From: Mycobacterium nebraskense
GTDB taxonomy: Bacteria; Actinomycetota; Actinomycetes; Mycobacteriales; Mycobacteriaceae
DNA: 64,000 bases
Reading direction: 5' to 3'
NCBI RefSeq assembly: GCF_002102255.1
Contig: NZ_LQPH01000099.1
Coordinates: 1 to 64,000 of the forward strand
Translations under genes and position numbers: made by a program
Notes under the pieces: generated by a model
Database searches by the model: none
The model's input: only the letters and a program-made list of their open reading frames with translations
Told to the model about the DNA's origin: nothing
In this document: positions 25,762 through 33,448 of the stretch, in pieces
How positions within the stretch are numbered: position 1 is the first letter of the stretch
How the letters are laid out: each line of letters starts with the position of its first letter

Positions 25762-26164
25762 GCCCAGCGTCCTGTTCGTCTGCGTGCACAACGCCGGACG
25801 CTCGCAGATGGCCGCCGGCCTGCTGAGCCGGCTGGCCGAAGATCGCATCGAAGTCCGTTCCGCCGGAACGCAACCCGCCGATGAGGTCAACCCCGTCGCC
25901 ATTGCCGCCATGGCCGAGCTAGGCATCGACATCACCGCGGCCAACCCGAAAATCCTCACCGGCGAAGACGTGCAGACGAGCGACGTCGTGATCACCATGG
26001 GCTGCGGCGACACCTGCCCTTACTTTCCGGGAGTGTCCTACCGCGACTGGAAAGTGCCCGACCCCGCCGGCCAACCGTTAACCACGGTGCGTGCCATCCG
26101 CGACGACATCGCCCAGCGCGTCGAGGCGTTGATCGCCGAACTCCTGCCCACCACAACCCCATAG
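25751..26164 (+). CDS. arsC: Arsenate reductase, thioredoxin/mycothiol-linked LMW-PTP type
   Basis: A 137-residue reductase with the P-loop Cys11-x5-Arg17 (CVHNAGRSQM) and a redox pair Cys85/Cys89 in MGCGDTCPYFPG, as in ArsC enzymes that relay a disulfide along three cysteines. It reduces arsenate to arsenite, which Acr3 exports. The ATG at 25751 follows GGAG by six bases and overlaps the acr3 end by 11 bases. It is distinct in sequence from the ArsC-like domain of the fusion at 21728. Confidence 0.92.
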   Translation: MTGKPSVLFVCVHNAGRSQMAAGLLSRLAEDRIEVRSAGTQPADEVNPVAIAAMAELGIDITAANPKILTGEDVQTSDVVITMGCGDTCPYFPGVSYRDWKVPDPAGQPLTTVRAIRDDIAQRVEALIAELLPTTTP

Positions 26165-26189
26165 CCGCACCGAAAAGAAAGGACATCTC

Positions 26190-26606
26190 ATGTCTCGTGT
26201 GCAACTCGCCCTCAACGTCGACGACCTCGGCGAGGCGATCGCGTTTTACTCCAAGCTGTTCGACACCGAACCGGCCAAGGTCAAACCCGGCTACGCCAAC
26301 TTCGCGATCGCCGAACCGCCGCTCAAACTGGTGCTGCTCGAAAACCCCGGTCACGGTGGCACCCTCAACCACCTCGGCGTGGAAGTCGCCTCGAGTGACA
26401 CCGTGCACGCCGAAATCGGCCGCCTCACCGAACGAGGGCTGGTCACCGAGGAGGAGCTCAACACCACTTGCTGCTTTGCCAGCCAGGACAAGGTTTGGGT
26501 CACCGGCCCCGGCGGCGAACGCTGGGAGGTCTACACCGTCCTCGCCGACTCCGAGACCTTCGGAGAAACCGCCGACGAATCCGAAGCGGCCTGCTGCCAG
26601 GCCTAG
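26190..26606 (+). CDS. arsI: ArsI/CadI family VOC dioxygenase (candidate C-As lyase)
   Basis: A 138-residue vicinal-oxygen-chelate protein. Gln5, His61 and Glu113 are placed like the Fe(II) ligands of characterised ArsI enzymes, and the vicinal pair Cys94-Cys95 (NTTCCFASQDKVW) matches the arsenical-binding cysteines. ArsI cleaves the carbon-arsenic bond of trivalent organoarsenicals. The M. tuberculosis relative is called CadI (cadmium-induced), so the alternative name fits too. A second Cys pair sits at the C-terminus (AACCQA). The ribosome site AAAGGA precedes the ATG. It is the last gene of the ars operon. Confidence 0.88.
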   Translation: MSRVQLALNVDDLGEAIAFYSKLFDTEPAKVKPGYANFAIAEPPLKLVLLENPGHGGTLNHLGVEVASSDTVHAEIGRLTERGLVTEEELNTTCCFASQDKVWVTGPGGERWEVYTVLADSETFGETADESEAACCQA

Positions 26607-26621
26607 CCCCGCACGGCCGAG

Positions 26622-26668
26622 GGCCCGCGGCGCGCCGTGGTCGCGGCGATGCGGTTCCGCCGCGGGCC
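26622..26668 (+). terminator. Stem-loop downstream of the ars operon
   Basis: GGCCCGCGGCG at 26622-26632 pairs perfectly with CGCCGCGGGCC at 26658-26668 (11 bp, 25-base loop), starting 15 bases after the arsI stop. There is no T-run, as is common for actinobacterial terminators. It ends 19 bases before the next start, so it may instead modulate the next gene. Confidence 0.45.
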
Positions 26669-26687
26669 AAACGGGAAGACTGAGCGG

Positions 26688-27185
26688 ATGGCCGACCCGG
26701 GAGAAGATGCGTTCGAAAAGCTGGTGGCGCTGCTGAACTACCCGATGTACGTCGTGACCACGCGGGCCGACGACATCGCGGCGGGCTGTCTGGTCGGATT
26801 CGCCAGCCAGACCAGCATTCACCCACCCCGGTTCCTGGTCGGCCTCTCCAGGAAGAACCACACCTTCCGGGTCGCCACCAAGGCGACCCACCTGGCGGTG
26901 CACGTGTTCGACCACGAGCACCTCGACATCGTGGAGCTTTTCGGCAGCCAAACCGGCGACACGATCAACAAGTTCGACCGGTGCTCATGGCACAGCGGCC
27001 CGGAGCAGATGCCCATCCTCGACGACGCGGCCGCATGGTTCGTCGGCGAGATTCTCGAGCGTTTCTCGCTCGGCGACCACGTCGGGCATCTGCTCGCGCC
27101 GACAGCCGGCCGTCCCCCGCGGGAACTGGAAAGCTGGGTGTCTTTCGGCGACGTCCGCCATCTGGAACCCGGCCACGAGGCGTAG
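26688..27185 (+). CDS. Flavin reductase-like FMN-binding split-barrel protein
   Basis: A 165-residue flavin_reduct-domain protein. MYVVTTRADDIAAGCLVGFASQTSIHPPRFLVGLSRKN is the family's typical FMN-binding N-terminus, and a SW.SFGDV segment lies near the C-terminus. It could supply reduced flavin to a monooxygenase or reduce a substrate itself. The ATG at 26688 removes an unlikely basic extension. It lies two bases before the RibD-like gene and 81 bases after arsI, so a functional link to organoarsenical handling is possible but speculative. Confidence 0.83.
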   Translation: MADPGEDAFEKLVALLNYPMYVVTTRADDIAAGCLVGFASQTSIHPPRFLVGLSRKNHTFRVATKATHLAVHVFDHEHLDIVELFGSQTGDTINKFDRCSWHSGPEQMPILDDAAAWFVGEILERFSLGDHVGHLLAPTAGRPPRELESWVSFGDVRHLEPGHEA

Positions 27186-27187
27186 CA

Positions 27188-27874
27188 GTGATTCCCCGGG
27201 TGGGCACCGTCGCCGGCATCACCGAACTCGCCTCGTTCTACGCCGATCCCCCGCAGGGGGTGCGGGCCAACATGATCTTCAGTGCCGACGGCGCCGCCGC
27301 GTTCGGCGGCCGGGCCGGTCCGCTGTCGTGTCCCACCGATCAACAGCTGCTGAAAATCCTGCGCGGCTTAGCCGACGTCGTCCTGGTGGGCGCCGGCACC
27401 GCCCGCGCAGAGAACTACGGCCCGGTGCGGCTGACCGATGCGGGGCGGACCGCGCCGCCCCCGATCGCGGTGATCAGCCGCAGCGGCCGGCTGCCGTCCA
27501 GGCTGTTCAGCGACCCCGACCAGCCGCCGATCGTGGTGACGTGCGCGCACGCCGCGGCGGCGCGAGACGACCCAGGCGACGGCCGCCGGCAGGTACTGCT
27601 GGCCGGTGAGGAGTCCGTGGACGTGGCGCACGCCGTCGCGCTCCTGCGCGCACGAGGCATGCACCGCATCCTTTGCGAGGGTGGTCCGACCGTGCTCGAC
27701 GAACTGGTGGAAGCCGACGCCGTCGATGAGATCTGCGTGACTCTGGCCCCCAAGCTCGCCGCCGGCCAGCCGGTGGGCCGCCTTACGCCGTCGCCGCTGC
27801 CCGCACCGGTGACGATGCGCCTCGAGCACGCCCTGGTTTGTGACGATTACCTGTTCTTGAAGTACTGCCGCTGA
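27188..27874 (+). CDS. RibD C-terminal domain / DHFR-like pyrimidine reductase
   Basis: A 228-residue protein. ANMIFSADGAAAFGGRAGPLS and ADVVLVGAGTARAENYGPVR form the N-terminal half, and MHRILCEGGPTVLDELVEADAVDEICVTLAP the C-terminal half, of the RibD reductase fold, which uses NADPH. Stand-alone copies in mycobacteria are of uncertain function and need not make riboflavin. The start is GTG at 27188, two bases after the preceding stop. Pairing with a flavin-binding protein suggests a flavin or F420-related redox step. Confidence 0.82.
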   Translation: MIPRVGTVAGITELASFYADPPQGVRANMIFSADGAAAFGGRAGPLSCPTDQQLLKILRGLADVVLVGAGTARAENYGPVRLTDAGRTAPPPIAVISRSGRLPSRLFSDPDQPPIVVTCAHAAAARDDPGDGRRQVLLAGEESVDVAHAVALLRARGMHRILCEGGPTVLDELVEADAVDEICVTLAPKLAAGQPVGRLTPSPLPAPVTMRLEHALVCDDYLFLKYCR

Positions 27875-28018
27875 TTCCGCTCGACATGCAGCCGGCGAAA
27901 CCGCTTCCTATGATGGAAATGCCCGGTTGCACACTCGTATCGAATCGCCTGCGCGGCATCATTTTCAGTTCCTCGCCGTCCACTTTCTCGAGCCACACAG
28001 AGGAGGACCATCGGCCAG

Positions 28019-28360
28019 GTGAGCAGCTCAAATGACGACCATGACTACCGCAATCTGGCGGTGAACCGGCTGCGGCCCAGCGAACTTCAATGGGCGCTGA
28101 ACCACGACGCCGTGCACGGGATCGCGTACGCCTTCAAGAATCCCGTCGCCGTCGCCGAATCCATTGACGATCCGGACGACGACAGAAAGACCTATCTCAT
28201 CCGCGTCAAGCGCGACGACCTGGCCAACGCGTTCGGCAAGATCAACGATTGGATCACCGAAAACCCCGGCCCCGCCGGCATGCAGGCCTTCGGATTCGTC
28301 CGGGCCCTGTCCCGCGAAGGGCTCACAGAACGCACCAGCGGTGACGACGAGCTCCGTTGA
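28019..28360 (+). CDS. Conserved hypothetical protein
   Basis: A 113-residue soluble protein of mixed alpha/beta character (LRPSELQWALNHDAVHGIAYAF, then YLIRVKRDDLANAFGKINDWI). No known domain was recognised. GTG at 28019 is used; AGGAGG at 28001-28006 lies 12 bases upstream, a rather long spacing. It precedes the first kinase gene by 102 bases and could be in the same regulon. Function is unknown. Confidence 0.6.
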   Translation: MSSSNDDHDYRNLAVNRLRPSELQWALNHDAVHGIAYAFKNPVAVAESIDDPDDDRKTYLIRVKRDDLANAFGKINDWITENPGPAGMQAFGFVRALSREGLTERTSGDDELR

Positions 28361-28462
28361 TCCGGGTTATCTGATTAGCTGGCTTTCGCTATTCGGCGTG
28401 CCCAGCAGCGTGTGAAACCTTAGCCTTATGCCTGCGCAACGGTCGGTGACTGAGGAGTCGTG

Positions 28463-30253
28463 ATGGGTGACACGACCGCGGATTCGCGGGAGGGTTCGCA
28501 GTTCGGTCCGTATCGGCTGCGGCGGCTGGTCGGCCGCGGCGGCATGGGTGACGTCTATGAGGCCGAGGACACGGTGCGCGAGCGCGTCGTGGCGCTGAAA
28601 CTGATGTCGCAAACGCTGTCCAACGACCCCGTCTTCCGCTCACGCATGCAGCGCGAAGCCCGCACCGCGGGCCGGCTGCAGGAACCGCACGTCGTGCCGA
28701 TTCATGACTTCGGCGAGATCGACGGCCAGCTCTATGTCGACATGCGCCTGATCGACGGCAAAGACCTGGCCACCATGCTGAGCCGGTACGGACCGCTGGC
28801 CCCGCCGCGGGCGGTGGCCATCGTGCGCCAGATCGGCTCGGCGCTCGACGCCGCGCACGCCGCCGGGGTCCTGCATCGCGACGTCAAACCGGAAAACATC
28901 CTGGTCAGTAGCGATGACTTCGCCTACCTCGTCGACTTCGGGATCGCCAGCGCCACCGCCGACGAGAAGCTGACGCAGATCGGCACCACCGTGGGCACCG
29001 TCAAGTACATGGCCCCGGAGCGGTTCGGCGACTCCGAAATCACCCATCGGGCCGACATCTACGCCTTGGCCTGCGTGCTGTACGAGTGCCTGACCGGCTC
29101 CCCGCCGTACACCGGCGACCAGGTCAGCGTCATGGGCGCCCACCTGCACCAGGCGATCCCGCGGCCCAGCGCCGCGCGGCCCAGCATCCCGGTCGCCTTC
29201 GACGGGGTGATCGCCCGCGGCATGGCCAAGGATCCCGCGGACCGCTACGCCACCTGCGGTGACCTATCCGCGGCCGCGTACGCGGCGCTGGCCGAATCCG
29301 ACCAGGACCGGGCCACCGACATCTTGCAGCGCAGCCAGGTCGCACGGCTGCCGGCCGCGGTCGCCGGCCAGCAACCCGGCGCAATCGCCCAGGCCGCCCC
29401 CGCGCACGCCCCGTCGTCCGGCCCGATGTGGGCGGCGCCGACGCCTCCCGGTGGTCCGGTCCCCCAGCCGACGGGATGGGCCGGCGCCCCCGCCTGGGGC
29501 CCCAGCACCGCCGGGCCCGTCGGGGCGCCGCCGTGGGGTCAACCGCCGCGGCCGAGCCGGAAGCCCTGGCTGTGGGTCGGCGTCGTCGGCACCGCCCTGG
29601 TGGCCATCGTGGGCGTGGTCCTCGCGGTCGTCCGGCCATGGGAGTCGTCGCCTTCGGCGGCGCCGACCAAGCAACCGCCGCCGCCGGACGCCGTCGCGCT
29701 TCGGGTTCTCGACGACGGCGTGTTCGTCGGCAGCTCGGCAGCATCGATGACGATCGACATCTTCAACGAACCCATCTGCCCACCCTGCGGCAGCTTCATC
29801 CGGTCGAATGCGGGCGACATCGAAAGCGCCGTCAACAACAAGAAGCTCGCGGTGCGCTACCACCTGCTCGACTTTCTCGACGACAAGTCGCATAGCAAGA
29901 ACTACTCGACGCGGGCGGTGGCGGCGTCGTACTGCGTCGCAGCGCAAAACGACGCCAAGGTGTACAGCGACTTCTATTCCGGCTTGTTCGCCAGCAACTT
30001 CCAGCCCGCGGAGGACGCCGCGGAGGACCGCACCGACGGAGAACTGGCCCAACTGGCCAAGACCGTCGGCGCGGACGCCGACGTCATGACCTGCATCAAG
30101 TCGGGGGACGACGTCGGCACGGGCAAGGCGAAATCCGCGAACGGGTACGCGACGCTGTCGGGCCTCAACGCGAATTCCACGCCGTTCGTGTGGGACGGCA
30201 CCGCGTCCGTGAACTATCAGGACCCGACCTGGCTGACGAAGCTGATCGGGTAG
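28463..30253 (+). CDS. Transmembrane Ser/Thr protein kinase with extracellular DsbA-like domain (PknE-like)
   Basis: A 596-residue protein. The kinase domain spans residues about 17-285: Gly loop GRGGMGDVY, Lys46, catalytic HRDVKPEN (Asp140), DFG 158-160 and APERF. A Pro/Gly/Ala-rich linker leads to one membrane helix at about 369-391. Residues about 412-596 form a thioredoxin-like DsbA/DsbG domain with CPPC at 439-442. This is the architecture of M. tuberculosis PknE. A redox signal outside the membrane could control intracellular phosphorylation. The ATG at 28463 is preferred to the GTG one codon earlier because GAGGAG is upstream. Confidence 0.9.
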   Translation: MGDTTADSREGSQFGPYRLRRLVGRGGMGDVYEAEDTVRERVVALKLMSQTLSNDPVFRSRMQREARTAGRLQEPHVVPIHDFGEIDGQLYVDMRLIDGKDLATMLSRYGPLAPPRAVAIVRQIGSALDAAHAAGVLHRDVKPENILVSSDDFAYLVDFGIASATADEKLTQIGTTVGTVKYMAPERFGDSEITHRADIYALACVLYECLTGSPPYTGDQVSVMGAHLHQAIPRPSAARPSIPVAFDGVIARGMAKDPADRYATCGDLSAAAYAALAESDQDRATDILQRSQVARLPAAVAGQQPGAIAQAAPAHAPSSGPMWAAPTPPGGPVPQPTGWAGAPAWGPSTAGPVGAPPWGQPPRPSRKPWLWVGVVGTALVAIVGVVLAVVRPWESSPSAAPTKQPPPPDAVALRVLDDGVFVGSSAASMTIDIFNEPICPPCGSFIRSNAGDIESAVNNKKLAVRYHLLDFLDDKSHSKNYSTRAVAASYCVAAQNDAKVYSDFYSGLFASNFQPAEDAAEDRTDGELAQLAKTVGADADVMTCIKSGDDVGTGKAKSANGYATLSGLNANSTPFVWDGTASVNYQDPTWLTKLIG

Positions 30254-30412
30254 CCGAAACACGCTGCAGCATCGGGGCTTAAGAAGTCACGGGAAGGTGC
30301 GCCAGCGGCCCCTGCGCCGGCGGAGCCAACGGTCCGACGGGGGATGTTGTACTTTTCCTGCGGTGGGATTGGTGGGCCCTAAGAGGACTTGTGAGTTGAT
30401 GGGAGTCACTCG

Positions 30413-31927
30413 ATGACCGGCGCACAGGGCTCGCGGGCGGGGACGATGTTCGGCCCCTACCATCTCAAGCGGCTGCTCGGGAGTGGCGGGATGGGCGAGG
30501 TCTACGAAGCCGAGCACACCGTCAAACAGTGGACGGTAGCGCTGAAGCTGATGTCGCACACCTTCAGCCAGGATCCGGTGTTTCGCAAGCGAATGGAACG
30601 CGAGGCCCGCATCACCGGCCGGTTGCTGGAACCCCACGTGGTCCCGATCCACGACTACGGCGAAATCGACGGGCAGCTGTATCTCGAGATGCGCCTCATC
30701 GAGGGGATCGACCTGGGCAGCCTGCTCGAACGCGACGGGCCGCTGCCCGCACCGCGGGCGGTGGCCATCATTCACCAGATCGCCTCGGCGCTGGACGCCG
30801 CGCACGCCGCCGGGGTGACGCACCGTGACGTCAAGCCGCAGAACATATTGATCACCGGCGACGACTTCGCCTATCTCGTCGACTTCGGGATCGCCAGCGC
30901 ACAGTCCGACGAGAAACTCACCCAACTGGGCACCGCCGTGGGCACCCTGAAATACATGGCACCCGAACGGTTTTCGAGCGACGAGGTGACGCCCCGCGCC
31001 GACGTCTACGCGCTGGCCTGCGTGCTCTACGAATGCCTGACCGCGACCCCGCCCTATCGCGCCGACAGCACCGGGATGCTGGTCAGCGCCCACCTGATGC
31101 AGCCCATCCCCAAACCGAGCGAGCAAGGCTCCGGAGTGAGCCCGGCATTCGACGCGGTGATCGCGGGCGGCATGGCGAAGGACCCGATCGAGCGCTATCC
31201 CACCGCCGGCGCCCTGGCCGAGGCCGCGCACAGGGCGCTCAGCAGCCCCGAACGCGAACGAGCGGAAACGATTCTGCGCCAAAGCGAAATCCTCTCCCCC
31301 GCGCCGGACTCCGGGCAGCCGGGCACCCCGGCCGCGTCGCGCCCGCGCAACCGCTGGCCGATCGTGGCCGCCGCCGCGGTGGTCGTCGTCGCCGTCTGCG
31401 CCGTTGGGATCTGGCTCGTGCTCAAGCCCACCGGCCAGCGGCACGCCAAGGCGACCGTCGCGAAAACCCCGCCGCCGTCAACGGCCGCCCCCAACGACGA
31501 GCAGGCCCGGCTGATCAGCCTCCTCCCGCCCGGCTACCTGGCCGGCACGTGCACCCCGGCCACCCCGGAGTCGGGCAGCATCTGGGTGCACGCGGTCGCC
31601 ATGGTGACCTGCGGGCAGAACACCCAACCCGGCGGCCCCACCCGCGCCACCTACGGGCTGTTCGCGACGCCCGACAGGCTGAAGAGGGCCTTCAACGACG
31701 ACATCGCCAACGTCAGCCTGGTGAACTGCCCCGGCGAGGGCCGCTCACCGGTCAGCTGGCACTACGACCAGACCCCCAACGACATGGCCGGGCTGATCGC
31801 GTGCGGCACCTACAACAACCACCCGAACGTGATCTGGACCAACGACGAAAAACTGATGCTCGACGACGTGTCCGGGGACCCGGCCACCGTCGAGGACCTG
31901 CACACCTGGTGGGACGCCTACGGCTGA
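30413..31927 (+). CDS. Transmembrane Ser/Thr protein kinase with Cys-containing extracellular domain
   Basis: A 504-residue protein. The kinase domain (about 14-290) is strongly similar to the preceding gene, sharing blocks such as EPHVVPIHD and FAYLVDFGIASA; it has Lys45, HRDVKPQN (Asp139) and DFG 157-159. One membrane helix follows at about 315-337. The extracellular part (340-504) is unrelated to DsbA and has four Cys (GTC, VTC, VNC, IAC) that could form two disulfides, as in sensor domains of other mycobacterial kinases. The 3' end overlaps the convergent transporter by 10 bases. Confidence 0.88.
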   Translation: MTGAQGSRAGTMFGPYHLKRLLGSGGMGEVYEAEHTVKQWTVALKLMSHTFSQDPVFRKRMEREARITGRLLEPHVVPIHDYGEIDGQLYLEMRLIEGIDLGSLLERDGPLPAPRAVAIIHQIASALDAAHAAGVTHRDVKPQNILITGDDFAYLVDFGIASAQSDEKLTQLGTAVGTLKYMAPERFSSDEVTPRADVYALACVLYECLTATPPYRADSTGMLVSAHLMQPIPKPSEQGSGVSPAFDAVIAGGMAKDPIERYPTAGALAEAAHRALSSPERERAETILRQSEILSPAPDSGQPGTPAASRPRNRWPIVAAAAVVVVAVCAVGIWLVLKPTGQRHAKATVAKTPPPSTAAPNDEQARLISLLPPGYLAGTCTPATPESGSIWVHAVAMVTCGQNTQPGGPTRATYGLFATPDRLKRAFNDDIANVSLVNCPGEGRSPVSWHYDQTPNDMAGLIACGTYNNHPNVIWTNDEKLMLDDVSGDPATVEDLHTWWDAYG

Positions 31928-33393
31928 TCCCGCCGACTCGCCTCGGCGTCGTCGACCGTCAGGGGCAGGGCCAGCTCTTCGAGCGGGCGTCGTTCGGCCG
32001 CGATCCCGAGCCGCAATTCGACCAGGCCCGCGATCGCCATGACCGCGGCGCCCGTCAGGAACGACCACATCACCTGACCGCGTTCCCCCGAACTGATCAG
32101 CTGCCCGAACAGCAACGGGCCGGTGATGCCGCCGATCGCGGTTCCCACCGCGTAGAAGAACGCGATCGCCAGCGCCCTGGTCTCCATCGGGAAGATCTCG
32201 CTGACCGTCAGGTAGGCCGCGCTGGCGCCCGCCGACGCCAGGAAGAACGCGACCGTGAGCACGGCGATGAACGCCCAGACGCCGCCGGCCTGGGTCACGA
32301 ACACGACCGCTAGGACGATGGCCACGGCCGCGGACCCGATGTAGGTGGCCGTGATCATCGGCTTGCGGCCGATGCTGTCGAACAGGTGGCCGAGCGCCAG
32401 CGGGCCGATGAAATTGCTCAGGGCCCACAGGATGAAGAACAGCGGCACCTTGCCCGACGGCACTCCGTAGAACCCGCTCAACAGCGTGCCCAGATTGAAC
32501 GTCACGCCGTTGTAGAGGAACGCCTGCCCGGTGAACAGCGCCAGCCCGAGGATCGCGCGCTGCGGATACAGCTTGAACGCCACCCTGGCGATTTCGCGGA
32601 ACGAAATCGTCTCGCGCTGGCGGATTTTGAGCATGCGCCCTTGCGGCTCGGGCAGCGGGTGGCCGGTCTCCTGCCGGACCGCTTCCTCGACCTCGCCGAC
32701 GATCCGCTCGGCCTCCTCGTCGCGGCCGTGGATGAACAACCACCGCGGACTCTCCGGAACGTTGCGCCGGACGAGCAGGACGAAGATGCCGAAGATGGCG
32801 CCGACGCCGAAGGCGAGCCGCCAGCCGATGTTGGGCGCGAAGTTGGATGTGTCGAGAAGGACGAGCGCGCCGGCCGCTCCCGCGGCCGAGCCAAGCCAGT
32901 ACGTCCCGTTGATGATCAGGTCGACGCGGCCGCGCAGGCGGGCGGGGATCAATTCGTCGATGGCCGAATTGATCGCGGCGTATTCGCCGCCGATGCCGGC
33001 GCCGGTGAAGAAGCGCGCGACGAAGAAATACCAAGGGGCGAAAGCGAATGCGGTCGCGACCGTGGCGGTCAGGTAAACCGCCAGGGTCAGCATGAACAGA
33101 TTGCGCCGCCCGAAGCGGTCCGTCAGGTGACCGAAGAACAGCGCGCCCAGGCACGCACCGGCGATGTAGAACGCGGCCGCCATGCCGATCTGCGCCGCAT
33201 TGAGGTCGATGCCGCTGCCCTTTTCCGTGAGGCGGGCGGACACGTTGCCCACCATCGTGACCTCGAGCCCGTCGAGGATCCACACCCCGCCGAGCCCGAT
33301 GACGACGCGCCAGTGGAATCGCGACCAGGGCAGCCTGTCCAGCCGCGCCGGCACGTGGGTCGTGATGGTTCCGGTTTGCACGCTTCCGCTCAT
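31918..33393 (-). CDS. MFS transporter, sugar porter/metabolite symporter type
   Basis: A 491-residue protein with about 12 membrane helices. The loop 2-3 signature GHLTDRFGRRN is present, as is the related block SIGRKP in the second half. A charged cytoplasmic loop (about residues 200-260) contains ESPRWLFIHGRDEEAERIV, typical of sugar porter and aromatic-acid symporter families. The start at 33393 is chosen because AGGAG lies six bases upstream; an ATG at 33429 is in frame. Substrate unknown. It overlaps the kinase gene end by 10 bases in convergent orientation. Confidence 0.87.
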   Translation of the reverse strand: MSGSVQTGTITTHVPARLDRLPWSRFHWRVVIGLGGVWILDGLEVTMVGNVSARLTEKGSGIDLNAAQIGMAAAFYIAGACLGALFFGHLTDRFGRRNLFMLTLAVYLTATVATAFAFAPWYFFVARFFTGAGIGGEYAAINSAIDELIPARLRGRVDLIINGTYWLGSAAGAAGALVLLDTSNFAPNIGWRLAFGVGAIFGIFVLLVRRNVPESPRWLFIHGRDEEAERIVGEVEEAVRQETGHPLPEPQGRMLKIRQRETISFREIARVAFKLYPQRAILGLALFTGQAFLYNGVTFNLGTLLSGFYGVPSGKVPLFFILWALSNFIGPLALGHLFDSIGRKPMITATYIGSAAVAIVLAVVFVTQAGGVWAFIAVLTVAFFLASAGASAAYLTVSEIFPMETRALAIAFFYAVGTAIGGITGPLLFGQLISSGERGQVMWSFLTGAAVMAIAGLVELRLGIAAERRPLEELALPLTVDDAEASRRDQP

Positions 33394-33448
33394 CTGGCTC
33401 CTATCTGAATGATCTCCAGAATTACCCAAGCGAAGCGCATGGCAAGCC

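Noticed and set aside
26607..26687. Riboswitch in front of the flavin reductase gene
   Set aside because: Only one hairpin is visible and none of the conserved FMN riboswitch segments is present; a terminator is the simpler reading.
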